NCBI RefSeq assembly: GCF_900110765.1
Contig: NZ_FOEO01000006.1
Coordinates: 62,001-126,000, forward strand
Source of the DNA: Pseudomonas sp. NFACC02
GTDB lineage: Bacteria; Pseudomonadota; Gammaproteobacteria; Pseudomonadales; Pseudomonadaceae
DNA: 64,000 bases
Direction: 5' to 3'
The notes beneath the pieces are model-generated. The model was not told the origin of the DNA and did not search any database. It saw nothing but the letters and a program-made list of their open reading frames with translations. Of the stretch, positions 43,567-52,881 are shown piece after piece. The first letter of the stretch is position 1. The number at the start of each line of letters is the position of its first letter. The translations under genes and the position numbers were made by a program.

Positions 43567-44234
43567 GTCATGTGTTTACCCTGCTGATCGCCCGCGAAGC
43601 CCGTCTGCTGTTTCGCCGTCCTGCCGAATTGCTCAACCCGCTGGTGTTCTTCGCGATCGTCATCGCCCTGTTTCCCCTGGCCGTGGGGCCTGAAGCGCAA
43701 TTGTTGCAGACCCTGTCACCGGGGCTGGTCTGGGTGGCCGCTTTGTTGTCGGTGCTGTTATCGCTGGACGGGCTGTTTCGCAGCGACTTTGAAGATGGTT
43801 CACTTGAACAGTGGGTGCTTTCGTCGCACCCTCTGTCTCTGCTGGTGCTGGCCAAGGTTTTGGCGCACTGGATGTTCTCCGGTCTGGCACTCGTGCTGTT
43901 GGCGCCGTTGCTGGCACTGATGCTCGGGCTGCCGATCGCGTGCCTGCCGGTGTTGCTGTTATCGCTGTTGCTGGGCACGCCGGTTCTGAGCCTGTTGGGG
44001 GCGGTGGGTGCCGCGTTGACGGTCGGGCTCAAACGCGGGGGCTTGCTGCTGGCATTGTTGATTCTGCCGCTGTACATCCCGGTGCTGATTCTGGGCAGCG
44101 GCGCGTTGCAGGCGGCCCTTCAGGGCATGCCCGCGACCGGCTATCTGCTTTGGCTTGGCAGCCTGACTGCACTGGCGATAACCCTGACACCTTTTGCAAT
44201 TGCTGCTGGCCTGAAAATCAGCGTTGGCGAATAA
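43563..44234 (+). CDS. ccmB: CcmB, heme exporter membrane subunit
   Basis: This 223-residue membrane protein has six hydrophobic segments (for example [18 protein letters not shown] and [20 protein letters not shown]) and the CcmB N-terminal pattern [19 protein letters not shown]. It is the permease partner of CcmA. It starts within the ccmA stop. A 114-base gap with no clear signal follows before ccmC. Confidence 0.95.
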   Translation: MSHVFTLLIAREARLLFRRPAELLNPLVFFAIVIALFPLAVGPEAQLLQTLSPGLVWVAALLSVLLSLDGLFRSDFEDGSLEQWVLSSHPLSLLVLAKVLAHWMFSGLALVLLAPLLALMLGLPIACLPVLLLSLLLGTPVLSLLGAVGAALTVGLKRGGLLLALLILPLYIPVLILGSGALQAALQGMPATGYLLWLGSLTALAITLTPFAIAAGLKISVGE

Positions 44235-44348
44235 TCGGTTCTTGACCGACTGGACAGATTTTTATCTTCAGAACCCGGACGCTTCAATCAATAGAAGCGC
44301 CAGAACAGAACCAGACCATGAAAAGCACCGTGATGAAAAGGCAGCGTG

Positions 44349-45152
44349 ATGAACACAAGCGCCAAGGCTAAAGGCGGTATCAGTTGGGCCTGGTTCCATA
44401 AACTGGGCTCGCCGAAATGGTTCTATGGCATCAGCGGTCGTCTGCTGCCCTGGCTGAGCATCGCCGCCGCGTTGCTGATCGGCATCGGCGTGGTCTGGGG
44501 CCTGGCGTTCGCACCGCCGGATTACCAGCAGGGCAACAGCTTTCGCATCATCTATATCCACGTTCCCTCCGCGATGCTCGCGCAATCCTGCTACGTGATG
44601 CTGGCCGTGTGCGGTGTGGTCGGTCTGGTCTGGAAAATGAAGATGGCCGACGTCGCACTGCAATGCGCCGCGCCCATCGGCGCCTGGATGACGGCCATGG
44701 CGCTGGTCACCGGCGCCATCTGGGGCAAACCGACCTGGGGCTCGTGGTGGGTCTGGGATGCACGACTGACGTCGATGCTGATTCTGCTTTTTCTGTACTT
44801 CGGTCTTATTGCGCTGGGCAACGCCGTCAGTAATCGTGACAGCGCCGCCAAGGCTTGCGCGGTGCTGGCGATTGTGGGCGTGATCAATATTCCGATCATC
44901 AAGTACTCCGTGGAGTGGTGGAACACGCTGCATCAGGGCGCAACCTTCAGCCTCACCGAAAAACCGGCGATGCCGGCTGAAATGTGGCTACCGCTGCTGT
45001 TTACCGCGCTGGGGTTTTATTGCTTCTTTGGCGCCGTGCTGCTGGTGCGGATGCGTCTGGAAGTGCTCAAGCGCGAGTCCCGTGCCACCTGGGTCAAGGA
45101 AGAAGTGTTGAAGCGCCTCGGGCAAGCGCCGCGCAAGGGGGCCGCGCAATGA
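44349..45152 (+). CDS. ccmC: CcmC, heme transfer protein
   Basis: This 267-residue protein has six membrane helices and the WWD heme-binding motif [12 protein letters not shown] in a periplasmic loop, flanked by conserved His residues. CcmC loads heme onto CcmE. ATG 44349 is preferred to the GTG three bases earlier; AAAGGCAGC is a modest ribosome-binding site. It overlaps ccmD by four bases. Confidence 0.95.
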   Translation: MNTSAKAKGGISWAWFHKLGSPKWFYGISGRLLPWLSIAAALLIGIGVVWGLAFAPPDYQQGNSFRIIYIHVPSAMLAQSCYVMLAVCGVVGLVWKMKMADVALQCAAPIGAWMTAMALVTGAIWGKPTWGSWWVWDARLTSMLILLFLYFGLIALGNAVSNRDSAAKACAVLAIVGVINIPIIKYSVEWWNTLHQGATFSLTEKPAMPAEMWLPLLFTALGFYCFFGAVLLVRMRLEVLKRESRATWVKEEVLKRLGQAPRKGAAQ

Positions 45153-45325
45153 GTTTTGAATCGTTCGGCGATTTTCTCGCCATGGGCAAGCACGCGCTGT
45201 TCGTCTGGACCGCCTATGGCATCTGCTTCACCGTACTGGCGATCAACGTCGCGTCACCGCTGTTGGCGCGTCGGCGTTACCTGCAACAAGAGGCGCGCCG
45301 TCTGCGCCGGGAGAGCAACACGTGA
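45149..45325 (+). CDS. ccmD: CcmD, heme exporter small subunit
   Basis: This is a 58-residue protein with one membrane helix ([20 protein letters not shown]) and a basic C-terminal tail ([16 protein letters not shown]), the standard CcmD design. It stabilises the CcmABC-CcmE complex and aids release of holo-CcmE. It overlaps ccmC and ccmE by four bases each. Confidence 0.93.
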   Translation: MSFESFGDFLAMGKHALFVWTAYGICFTVLAINVASPLLARRRYLQQEARRLRRESNT

Positions 45326-45801
45326 ATCCGCTGAGAAAAAAGCGACTGTTGATCATCGTGGCGATTCTCGCCGGGGTCGGCATTGCCGTGACGCTGGCGC
45401 TCAGCGCTCTGAAAGAAAACATCAACCTGTTCTACACCCCGACCCAGATTGCCAGTGGCGAAGCACCCCGCGACACACGTATTCGCGCCGGGGGCATGGT
45501 CGAAAAGGGCTCGCTGCAGCGTTCCGCCGATTCACTGGACGTGAGCTTCGTCGTGACCGATTTCAACAAGTCGGTGACCATTACCTACCGTGGCATCCTC
45601 CCGGACCTGTTCCGCGAAGGGCAGGGCATCGTTGCCTTGGGCAAGCTGAACGCCGATGGCGTGGTCGTTGCCGATGAGGTGTTGGCCAAACACGATGAGA
45701 AATACATGCCGCCTGAGGTCACCAAAGCCTTGAAGGACAGCGGCCAGTCAGCGCCCGGCGCATCGGCCCAGCCAGGCGCTCTCCCGGAAAAACAGGGGTA
45801 A
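45322..45801 (+). CDS. ccmE: CcmE, periplasmic heme chaperone
   Basis: This 159-residue protein has a basic N-terminus, one membrane anchor ([20 protein letters not shown]) and an OB-fold periplasmic domain. His124 in KHDEKYMP is the covalent heme ligand, with Tyr128 completing the HxxxY motif. The start codon is GTG, overlapping ccmD. The flexible Ser/Gly/Ala/Pro tail is usual. It hands heme to CcmF/H. Confidence 0.95.
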   Translation: MNPLRKKRLLIIVAILAGVGIAVTLALSALKENINLFYTPTQIASGEAPRDTRIRAGGMVEKGSLQRSADSLDVSFVVTDFNKSVTITYRGILPDLFREGQGIVALGKLNADGVVVADEVLAKHDEKYMPPEVTKALKDSGQSAPGASAQPGALPEKQG

Positions 45802-45804
45802 ATC

Positions 45805-47778
45805 ATGATTCCCGAACTCGGCCACCTGGCCATGATCCTGGCGCTGTGCTTTGCCGTCGTGCAGGCCGTCGTTCCCTTGTTCGGCGCCTGGCGCGGTGAT
45901 CGTCTGTGGATGGGCCTCGCCCAGCCGGCGGCCTGGGGACAGTTCGCGTTTCTGCTGTTTTCGTTCGGCTGCCTCACTTATTCGTTCATGGTCGACGACT
46001 TTTCGGTGACCTACATCGCCGAGAACTCCAACAGCGCCTTGCCGTGGTACTACAAGTTCAGTGCTGTCTGGGGCGCACACGAAGGCTCGTTGTTACTCTG
46101 GGCGTTGATCCTCGGCGGCTGGACCTTCGCCGTGTCGGTGTTTTCGCGTCAATTGCCTCAAGTCATGCTGGCGCGCGTGCTGGCGGTCATGGGCATGATC
46201 AGCGTCGGCTTCCTGCTGTTCCTGATCCTCACCTCCAACCCGTTCAGCCGTCTTCTGCCACAGATTCCGCAGGACGGTCGCGACCTTAATCCGTTGCTGC
46301 AGGACATCGGCCTGATTGTTCATCCACCGATGCTGTACATGGGGTATGTCGGCTTCTCGGTCGCCTTTGCCTTTGCTATCGCAGCCTTGCTCGGTGGACG
46401 TCTCGATGCGGCGTGGGCACGCTGGTCGCGTCCCTGGACCATCGTCGCCTGGGCGTTCCTCGGCGTCGGCATCACGCTGGGCTCGTGGTGGGCGTATTAC
46501 GAACTGGGCTGGGGCGGCTGGTGGTTCTGGGACCCGGTGGAAAATGCCTCGTTCATGCCGTGGCTGGTCGGCACTGCACTGATCCACTCGCTGGCCGTGA
46601 CGGAGAAACGCGGCGTGTTCAAAAGCTGGACGGTGCTGCTGGCCATCGCCGCCTTTTCGTTGAGCCTGCTGGGGACATTCCTTGTGCGTTCCGGCGTGCT
46701 GACCTCGGTTCACGCCTTTGCGTCGGACCCTGCGCGCGGCGTGTTCATCCTGATCTTCCTGTTGATGGTCGTCGGCGGTTCGTTGACGTTGTTCGCCATC
46801 CGTGCGCCGGTGGTGAAAAGTCACGTCGGTTTCGGCCTCTGGTCGCGGGAAACCTTACTGCTGGGCAACAACCTGGTGCTGGTGGTCGCGGCGTCGATGA
46901 TCCTGCTGGGCACCCTCTATCCGTTGATACTGGATGCCTTGAGCGGGGCGAAGATGTCCGTCGGCCCGCCGTACTTCAATGCGTTGTTCGTGCCGCTGAT
47001 GGGGTTGCTCATGGCGGTGATGGCCGTGGGCGTGCTGGTGCGCTGGAAAGACACCCCGATCAAGTGGCTGCTGAGCATGCTCGCGCCAGTGCTGATCGGC
47101 AGTGCGGTATTGGCGGTGATCGCCGGTTTCGCCATGGCCGATTTCCACTGGGCGGTGCTTGCGACCTGTCTGCTGGCGGCGTGGGTGCTGCTGGCCGGGG
47201 TGCGCGATCTGCTCGACAAAACCCGTCACAAAGGTTTGCTCAAGGGCATGCGCTCCCTGACCCGCAGTTATTGGGGCATGCAATTGGCACACATCGGCAT
47301 CGCGGTCGTTGCGCTGGGCGTGGTGTTGTCCAGCCAGAACAGCGCCGAACGCGACCTGCGTCTGGCCCCCGGCGAGTCGGTCGAACTGGGCGGCTACATG
47401 TTCGTCTTCGATGGCGCAAAACACGTTCAAGGCCCCAACTTTACCTCTGACAAAGGCACTATCCGTGTGCTGGAAAACGGCAAGGAAGTCACTGTGCTTC
47501 ACCCGGAAAAACGCCTGTACACCGTTCAGCGTTCAATGATGACCGAGGCCGGCATCGACGCCGGTTTCACCCGCGATCTGTACGTCGCGCTGGGCGAACC
47601 GCTGGACAACGGCGCATGGGCGGTGCGCGTTCACGTCAAACCTTTCGTGCGCTGGATCTGGTTCGGTGGCTTGATCACCGCGCTGGGGGGATTGCTGGCG
47701 GCGCTGGACAAGCGGTATCGGGTCAAGGTCAGAGCGAAAGTGCGTGATGCACTCGGGTTGTCGGGAGCGGCGGTATGA
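45805..47778 (+). CDS. ccmF: CcmF, cytochrome c heme lyase subunit
   Basis: This 657-residue polytopic membrane protein has about 15 hydrophobic segments and the WWD motif GGWWFWDPVENASFMPW near residue 235. The C-terminal periplasmic region (ERDLRLAPGESVELGGYMFV) is typical. With CcmH and CcmI it attaches heme to apocytochrome c CxxCH sites. It overlaps ccmG by four bases. Confidence 0.96.
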   Translation: MIPELGHLAMILALCFAVVQAVVPLFGAWRGDRLWMGLAQPAAWGQFAFLLFSFGCLTYSFMVDDFSVTYIAENSNSALPWYYKFSAVWGAHEGSLLLWALILGGWTFAVSVFSRQLPQVMLARVLAVMGMISVGFLLFLILTSNPFSRLLPQIPQDGRDLNPLLQDIGLIVHPPMLYMGYVGFSVAFAFAIAALLGGRLDAAWARWSRPWTIVAWAFLGVGITLGSWWAYYELGWGGWWFWDPVENASFMPWLVGTALIHSLAVTEKRGVFKSWTVLLAIAAFSLSLLGTFLVRSGVLTSVHAFASDPARGVFILIFLLMVVGGSLTLFAIRAPVVKSHVGFGLWSRETLLLGNNLVLVVAASMILLGTLYPLILDALSGAKMSVGPPYFNALFVPLMGLLMAVMAVGVLVRWKDTPIKWLLSMLAPVLIGSAVLAVIAGFAMADFHWAVLATCLLAAWVLLAGVRDLLDKTRHKGLLKGMRSLTRSYWGMQLAHIGIAVVALGVVLSSQNSAERDLRLAPGESVELGGYMFVFDGAKHVQGPNFTSDKGTIRVLENGKEVTVLHPEKRLYTVQRSMMTEAGIDAGFTRDLYVALGEPLDNGAWAVRVHVKPFVRWIWFGGLITALGGLLAALDKRYRVKVRAKVRDALGLSGAAV

Positions 47779-48311
47779 AGCGTTGGGTGTTGTTGATTCC
47801 GCTGGTGCTGTTTCTGGGCATGGCGGTGATTCTCTACAGAGGCCTTTACCTTGACCCTTCGGAGCTGCCTTCTGCACTGATCGACAAGCCATTTCCGGCG
47901 TTTTCCCTGCCGGCCGTGCAGGATGGCAAGCCGCTGACGCGGGATAACCTGCTGGGCAAACCGGCGCTGGTCAACGTCTGGGGCACATGGTGCATTGCCT
48001 GTCGCGTCGAACACCCGGTGCTGACCAAACTGGCCCGGCAAGGTGTGGTGATCTACGGCGTCAACTACAAGGACGTCAACGCCGATGCCTTGAAGTGGCT
48101 GAAGGAGTTTCACGACCCGTATCAACTGAACATCAACGATGAAGCCGGCAGCCTGGGTCTGAACCTGGGGGTGTACGGCGCGCCGGAAACCTTCCTGATC
48201 GACCGCAAGGGCATCATTCGCTACAAACATGTCGGCGTGATCGATGAGACCGTCTGGCGCGAGAAGCTTGCCGGTCTGTATCAGGGGCTGGTCGACGAGG
48301 ACAAGCAATGA
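47775..48311 (+). CDS. ccmG: CcmG (DsbE) periplasmic thioredoxin-like reductant
   Basis: This 178-residue protein has a signal anchor (VLLIPLVLFLGMAVILYRG) and a thioredoxin fold with redox Cys73/Cys76 (WGTWCIACRVEHP), the CcmG-specific GVNYKDVNADALKWL insertion and cis-Pro region GAPETFLIDRKG. It keeps apocytochrome cysteines reduced. Its stop overlaps an ATG at 48308, the probable ancestral start of ccmH. Confidence 0.95.
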   Translation: MKRWVLLIPLVLFLGMAVILYRGLYLDPSELPSALIDKPFPAFSLPAVQDGKPLTRDNLLGKPALVNVWGTWCIACRVEHPVLTKLARQGVVIYGVNYKDVNADALKWLKEFHDPYQLNINDEAGSLGLNLGVYGAPETFLIDRKGIIRYKHVGVIDETVWREKLAGLYQGLVDEDKQ

Positions 48312-48877
48312 GGCCTCTGGAAGATGCAGTGACTGGCCCGGCCCCTTCGCGAGCAAGCTCGCTCCCACAGATTGGGCAGCGGGCACAGGGTTGGATGGCA
48401 CACGTCGGGCGGCGCTTGTTTGCGGTGGGTGTGCTGGTGCTGGCGAGTGCGAGCATTGCCCACGCGGCCATCGACGCCTACACCTTCAAAGATGAAGCCG
48501 AGCGTGCCCGTTACACCGAGTTGACCCGCGAACTGCGTTGTCCGAAATGCCAGAACCAGGACATCGCCGACTCCAACGCGCCGATTGCCGCTGACCTGCG
48601 TAAAGAAATCTATCGCATGCTCGGCGAAGGCCAGAGCAACCAGCAGATCATCGACTTCATGGTCGACCGCTACGGCGAATTCGTGCGCTACAAACCTGAG
48701 CTGAACGCGCACACCTGGCTGCTGTGGTTCGGTCCTGCCGGCCTGTTGCTGGGTGGTGTGCTGCTGATTGGCGTGATCGTGGTGCGTCGTCGCGGCCAGC
48801 GCAGTGAAGACGCCGATGTGCTTTCCGACGAGGAGCGTCAGCGCCTCGCCCACCTGTTGGATAAAAAACACGAATGA
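48308..48877 (+). CDS. ccmH: CcmH, cytochrome c maturation thiol protein, with REP sequence at its 5' end
   Basis: From ATG 48308 the protein has 189 residues. From ATG 48395 it has 160, close to the usual length of about 155. The mature part is typical: [20 protein letters not shown] with the CxxC redox pair, then a membrane helix ([20 protein letters not shown]). Codons between the two ATGs contain a REP sequence (48345-48370). The second start gives a normal signal peptide ([19 protein letters not shown]) and is preceded by CAGGG. So either the REP is translated as an N-terminal extension, or translation now starts at 48395 and the ATGA coupling to ccmG is lost. Confidence 0.9.
   Translation: MRPLEDAVTGPAPSRASSLPQIGQRAQGWMAHVGRRLFAVGVLVLASASIAHAAIDAYTFKDEAERARYTELTRELRCPKCQNQDIADSNAPIAADLRKEIYRMLGEGQSNQQIIDFMVDRYGEFVRYKPELNAHTWLLWFGPAGLLLGGVLLIGVIVVRRRGQRSEDADVLSDEERQRLAHLLDKKHE
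48345..48370 (+). repeat. REP sequence inside the ccmG-ccmH junction
   Basis: CTTCGCGAGCAAGCTCGCTC followed by CCACAG is the same REP core as at 18305-18335. It lies between the overlap start of ccmH and its signal-peptide region. Confidence 0.85.
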
Positions 48878-50079
48878 TCGATTTCTGGCTAGCGGCCGGC
48901 CTGCTGTTGCTGGTGGCCCTGAGTTTTCTGCTGATTCCCTTGTTGCGCGGTCGTCGCGCCCAAAGCGAAGAGGATCGCACCGCCCTTAACGTTGCCTTGT
49001 ATCAGGAACGTCTGGCCGAGCTGCAAGCGCAGCAGGCTGAAGGTGTCTTGTCGTCGGCGCAACTGGACAGCGGTCGCGCTGAAGCTGCCCGTGAGTTGCT
49101 GGCCGACACCGAAGGCACAGGGCCCGAGCGGGTCTCGCGTTTGGGCAAGCCGCTGCCGTTGCTGGTCGCGGTGCTGGTGCCCGTGCTGGGGCTTGGGCTG
49201 TACCTGCACTTCGGTGCGAGCGACAAGGTCGAGCTGTCACGTGAGTTCGCGCAGCCGCCGGGCTCGCTGGCACAGATGACCGATCGTCTCGAACGTGCGG
49301 TCAAGGCCCAGCCGGATTCCGCCGAGAGCATTTACTTCCTTGCCCGCACGTACATGGCACAAGACCGCCCGGCCGACGCGGCGAGCATGTTCGAGCGTGC
49401 GGTCGGACTGGCGGGGCGGCAGCCCGAGTTGCTCGGGCAGTGGGCGCAGGCGCTGTACTTCGCTGACAACAAAACCTGGACCCCGCAGATTCAGGCGCTG
49501 TCCGACGAGGCGTTGACGCTTGATCCCAAGGAAGTCACCAGCCTGGGCCTGAAGGGCATCAATGCGTTCGAAGGGCAACGGTATCAGGAGGCGGTGGATT
49601 ACTGGAAGCGCCTGCTGGCCGTGCTGCCGCCCAACGATCCGTCGCGTTCGGCGCTGGAAGGCGGCATTGCGCGCGCCAGTGACAAGCTGGTGCAAAGTGG
49701 TGGCACCGTGCAGGACACGCAACCGGCTGCCACCCAAGGTGCCCGCCTCAAGGTTCGCGTCACGCTGTCCGATGCGCTTAAAGGCAAGGTACAGCCCGGC
49801 GACACGGTATTTATCTTCGCCCGCGCCGTGTCCGGTCCGCCTGCGCCGTTGGCGGTCAAACGCGTGACGGTCGCCGATCTGCCGGTGGACGTTGAGCTGA
49901 CGGACGCCGACGCGATGATGCCGCAGCTGAAACTGTCGAACTTCCCGGAAGTCCAACTCGTTGCCCGGGTATCCCGTGCAGGCCAGCCCACCGCCGGTGA
50001 GTGGATCGGTCGCAGTCAACCGTTGCCCAGCAACGTGACTGCCCGACAGGCCTTGACCATCGACAGCCCCGATCAGTAG
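48874..50079 (+). CDS. ccmI: CcmI, TPR apocytochrome c chaperone
   Basis: This 401-residue protein has two N-terminal membrane helices ([20 protein letters not shown] and [20 protein letters not shown]) with a helical cytoplasmic loop between them, then TPR repeats (about 130-265; [20 protein letters not shown]) and a C-terminal beta-rich domain ([20 protein letters not shown]). CcmI presents apocytochrome c to CcmH/F. It overlaps ccmH by four bases and ends the operon. Confidence 0.94.
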   Translation: MIDFWLAAGLLLLVALSFLLIPLLRGRRAQSEEDRTALNVALYQERLAELQAQQAEGVLSSAQLDSGRAEAARELLADTEGTGPERVSRLGKPLPLLVAVLVPVLGLGLYLHFGASDKVELSREFAQPPGSLAQMTDRLERAVKAQPDSAESIYFLARTYMAQDRPADAASMFERAVGLAGRQPELLGQWAQALYFADNKTWTPQIQALSDEALTLDPKEVTSLGLKGINAFEGQRYQEAVDYWKRLLAVLPPNDPSRSALEGGIARASDKLVQSGGTVQDTQPAATQGARLKVRVTLSDALKGKVQPGDTVFIFARAVSGPPAPLAVKRVTVADLPVDVELTDADAMMPQLKLSNFPEVQLVARVSRAGQPTAGEWIGRSQPLPSNVTARQALTIDSPDQ

Positions 50080-50105
50080 CCCTGATCCGTAGAGAGCCTT
50101 CGCTT

Positions 50106-50519
50106 ATGTATCGCGTTGCACGATTTGCCTTGTTGAGTGTGGTGGTGGCGCTGAGCGCCGCCTGTGCAGTCCAGCGCCCTGGCCCACAGAGTTCAGAGCC
50201 GATTCCGACCATCCCGGGGCCATCACCGACGCCTCAGCCGGGAACGCCGCGCACGACGCCACAGACGCCACCGTCAACGCCTGTTCCTTCGGGTCCGAAA
50301 ACCTCCGCTCACTTCGCACCACCGCCAGGCGGCAACAGTCACTGGGACGCGCGACTGGGTGTACATGTGCTGGATAACGTGCCGAACACCTTCTACCGCC
50401 AGCGCACCTATTACCGCTGGAACAATGGCTGGACATGGTCCACTTCCCCAAGCGGTCCGTGGCAGGAAACCGATGCCAGCGGCGTGCCGCCGGGCCTGAG
50501 CAAGCAGTTCGGGAATTAA
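50106..50519 (+). CDS. Small putative lipoprotein, Pro/Thr-rich linker
   Basis: This 137-residue protein begins with a short basic N-terminus, a hydrophobic stretch and Cys20 (VVALSAACAVQRP), so lipidation is possible, although Ser at -3 is not the classical choice. A Pro/Thr/Ser-rich linker (about 28-65) leads to a compact aromatic C-terminal segment (WDARLGVHVLDNVPNTFYRQ, YYRWNNGWTWSTSPSGPWQE). I recognise no named family; the aromatic end looks like a small folded module found in Pseudomonas envelope proteins. It follows ccmI by 26 bases and may be read with that operon. The ribosome-binding site is weak. Confidence 0.6.
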   Translation: MYRVARFALLSVVVALSAACAVQRPGPQSSEPIPTIPGPSPTPQPGTPRTTPQTPPSTPVPSGPKTSAHFAPPPGGNSHWDARLGVHVLDNVPNTFYRQRTYYRWNNGWTWSTSPSGPWQETDASGVPPGLSKQFGN

Positions 50520-50570
50520 AGAGCGCCTGCCTCATGGCAGACGCATCTTGAGAGGCTGGAGATGGGAAAT

Positions 50571-50668
50571 GTCGGAAGTTACGACCGCAGCGAACGCGTG
50601 GGTCAGCGAAATCAGTGGGACTGACATACCGCATTCGCGGCCGTCGTAACCTCCGACTGCTCCTACAG
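50571..50668. repeat. REP pair of the GTCGGAGGTTACGACGGCC family
   Basis: GTCGGAAGTTACGACCGCAG at 50571 is matched in inverse by GGCCGTCGTAACCTCCGACT ending with GCTCCTACAGG at 50668. The gap 50520-50869 contains this pair, another REP pair and a terminator, and no gene. Confidence 0.85.
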
Positions 50669-50703
50669 GTTATTTGTCGTTTCTGGTTTCGGTGCAACTT
50701 GAT

Positions 50704-50805
50704 CGTTCCCACGCTCCGCGTGGTCACGCATTGATTGACGCTTTGCGTCAAAGAAAGACGGACGCAGGCCGGCCAGAGCGGTGTTACCACGCGGAGCGTG
50801 GGAAC
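50704..50805. repeat. REP pair of the GATCGTTCCCACGCTCC family
   Basis: GTTCCCACGCTCCGCGTGG (50704-50722) and its perfect inverse (50787-50805) form a 19-base hairpin stem. A degenerate copy is at 24721-24828. Confidence 0.9.
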
Positions 50806-50822
50806 AATCAACAAAGCAAACA

Positions 50823-50854
50823 AAAACGGCGACCTATCGAGGTCGCCGTTTTTT
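50823..50854. terminator. Bidirectional terminator after sbp
   Basis: A stem AACGGCGACCT / AGGTCGCCGTT with an ATCG loop is flanked by A residues on the left and T residues on the right, so it works on both strands. It lies 16 bases after the sbp stop (minus strand). Confidence 0.88.
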
Positions 50855-50869
50855 GCGTCTGACTCAGGC

Positions 50870-51868
50870 TTACTTGGCCGGGTAAATTTCGTCGAACACG
50901 CCGCCATCGTTGAAGTGGGTCTTCTGGACGGTGCGCCAGTCACCGAAGGTTTTCTCGACGTTGAGGAAGTCGACCTTCGGGAAGCGGTCGGTGTATTTCG
51001 CCAGGACTGCCGGGTCACGTGGACGCAGGTAGTTGTTGGCGGCGATCTCCTGACCCTCGGGGGACCACAGGTACTTCAGGTAGTCTTCGGCCAGGGCGCG
51101 TGTGCCTTTCTTGTCGACCACCTTGTCCACCAGGCTCACGGGCGGCTCGGCCTCGGCGGAGACGCTTGGGTACACCACCTCGAACTGATCGCGACCGAAT
51201 TCGCGGGCGATCATTTCCGCCTCGTTCTCGAAGGTCACCAGTACGTCGCCGATGTGGTTGGTCATGAAGGTGGTGGTGGCGCCACGGCCGCCGGTGTCCA
51301 GCACGGGCACATGGCTGAACAACTGGCCGACGAATTTCTTCGCGGCCGCTTCATCTCCGCCGTTTTTCAGGGTGTAACCCCAGGCCGAGAGGTAGGTGTA
51401 GCGGCCGTTGCCTGAGGTTTTCGGGTTCGGCACGACTACTTCGACGCCATCCTTGATCAGGTCCGGCCAGTCTTTCAGGGCTTTCGGGTTGCCTTTGCGG
51501 ACGATGAACACGGTGGCTGAGGTGAACGGCGCGCTGTTGTTGGGCAGGCGAGTGACCCAGTTGTCCGGTATCAGGTTGCCATTGTCCGCCAGGGCGTTGA
51601 TGTCGGTGGCCATGTTCATGGTAATGACGTCGGCAGGCAGGCCATCGATGACCGAGCGCGCCTGCTTGCTCGAGCCGCCGAAGGACATCTTCAGCGTCAC
51701 GTCTTCCTTGTGTTCGGCTTGCCAGTGCTTCTGGAAGGCGGCGTTATAGTCCTTGTAGAAGTCGCGCATCACGTCATAGGAGACGTTGAGCAATTCGGGC
51801 GCGGCGTGGGCGGCACTGCCAAACGCCAGTCCGGCGGCCAGCAGGGAGGCGGAAAAGAGTTTGTTCAC
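50870..51868 (-). CDS. sbp: Periplasmic sulfate-binding protein
   Basis: This 332-residue protein starts with a signal peptide (about 1-22, ending GSAAHA before AP) and has the SBP signatures LLNVSYDVMRDFYKDYNAAF, MSFGGSSKQARSVIDGLPAD and VPNPKTSGNGRYTYLSAWGY, which provide sulfate-coordinating main-chain and side-chain groups. It delivers sulfate or thiosulfate to a CysTWA-type ABC transporter. The transporter genes are not adjacent on either side, so this is an orphan binding protein or a second copy. GGAATTC precedes the ATG; the ribosome-binding site is AAAGGAAT. It is probably monocistronic. Confidence 0.94.
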   Translation of the reverse strand: MNKLFSASLLAAGLAFGSAAHAAPELLNVSYDVMRDFYKDYNAAFQKHWQAEHKEDVTLKMSFGGSSKQARSVIDGLPADVITMNMATDINALADNGNLIPDNWVTRLPNNSAPFTSATVFIVRKGNPKALKDWPDLIKDGVEVVVPNPKTSGNGRYTYLSAWGYTLKNGGDEAAAKKFVGQLFSHVPVLDTGGRGATTTFMTNHIGDVLVTFENEAEMIAREFGRDQFEVVYPSVSAEAEPPVSLVDKVVDKKGTRALAEDYLKYLWSPEGQEIAANNYLRPRDPAVLAKYTDRFPKVDFLNVEKTFGDWRTVQKTHFNDGGVFDEIYPAK

Positions 51869-51978
51869 TGCGAATTCCTTTGTCGTGTCAGAAAACTGTT
51901 CTTATATAAAAAACGATGGCGAATGGCCGCGACTATAACGAAAACCGCCAGTCCACCTTAGATTAAAAACGTCTGTGC

Positions 51979-52836
51979 TTATGCCTTGTCCATCGGTTCC
52001 TTGGCCGAGATGGCATCCACTTTCGGAAACAGCGCGTTCCCACAACGCGAGCAAAACGCAGCAGCAGGTTCATGGCTGTGTTTCTTGCACACCGGACAAT
52101 CGTGCTCGATCTGATCGCCGCGCATGGCATTGGCCAGCTCAGCGGTGAAAATGCCGGTGGGCACGGCGATGATCGAATAACCGGTGATCATCACCAGCGA
52201 GGACAATATTTGCCCGACCGGCGTTTTGGGCACGATGTCGCCAAAGCCGACGGTGGTGAGCGTGACGATCGCCCAGTAGATGCCTTTTGGAATGCTGGTG
52301 AAGCCATGCTCCGGGCCCTCGATGACGTACATCAAAGTGCCAAAGACGGTGACCAGCGTCGACACGGTGACCAGGAAGACGATGATCTTCTGTTTGCTGC
52401 CGCGCAGCGCCGCCAGCAGGTAGTTGGCCTGCTTCAGATAAGGGCTGAGCTTGAGCACGCGGAAGATTCGCAGCATCCGCACCACACGCACGATCAGCAG
52501 GTACTGCGCGTCGCTGTAGTAGATCGCGAGGATGCCGGGCACGATGGCGAGCAGATCGATCAGGCCGTAGAAGCTGAAGGCGTACTTGAGTGGCTTGGGT
52601 GAGCAATACAGGCGAAGGATGTACTCGACCAGAAACACGAAGGTGAAGCCCCACTCGATGTACGCCAGCAGGTCGGCGTAATTGCGGTGCACGGCTTCGA
52701 TGCTGTCGAGCATGACGATCAACAGACTGCTGAGGATGATCAGCAGCAGGATTTTGTCGAAGCGTCGACCGGCCTTGGTGTCCGTTTGAAAAACGATGAT
52801 GCGTAGCTGTTCGCGCCAGCCGGTGTTGCTGTCCAT
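51979..52836 (-). CDS. Voltage-gated-type potassium channel with C-terminal CxxC/CxxC tail
   Basis: This 285-residue protein has six membrane segments. An S4-like helix carries regularly spaced Arg residues (LLIVRVVRMLRIFRVLKLS), and the pore loop has the K+ selectivity filter TVGFGD (IVTLTTVGFGDIVPKTP). The last 40 residues contain CPVC and CSRC separated by about 12 residues (DCPVCKKHSH, AFCSRCGNALF), the pattern of a zinc ribbon, which would be cytoplasmic. KvAP/Kch-like channels normally end in other modules, so this tail may sense metal, redox or partners. It is followed by sbp after 110 bases and preceded by a urea transporter. Confidence 0.88.
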   Translation of the reverse strand: MDSNTGWREQLRIIVFQTDTKAGRRFDKILLLIILSSLLIVMLDSIEAVHRNYADLLAYIEWGFTFVFLVEYILRLYCSPKPLKYAFSFYGLIDLLAIVPGILAIYYSDAQYLLIVRVVRMLRIFRVLKLSPYLKQANYLLAALRGSKQKIIVFLVTVSTLVTVFGTLMYVIEGPEHGFTSIPKGIYWAIVTLTTVGFGDIVPKTPVGQILSSLVMITGYSIIAVPTGIFTAELANAMRGDQIEHDCPVCKKHSHEPAAAFCSRCGNALFPKVDAISAKEPMDKA

Positions 52837-52881
52837 GGGGCATTTCCGAGTGCAAGGTCGGGAGAGCCTGTGACAAACCGC

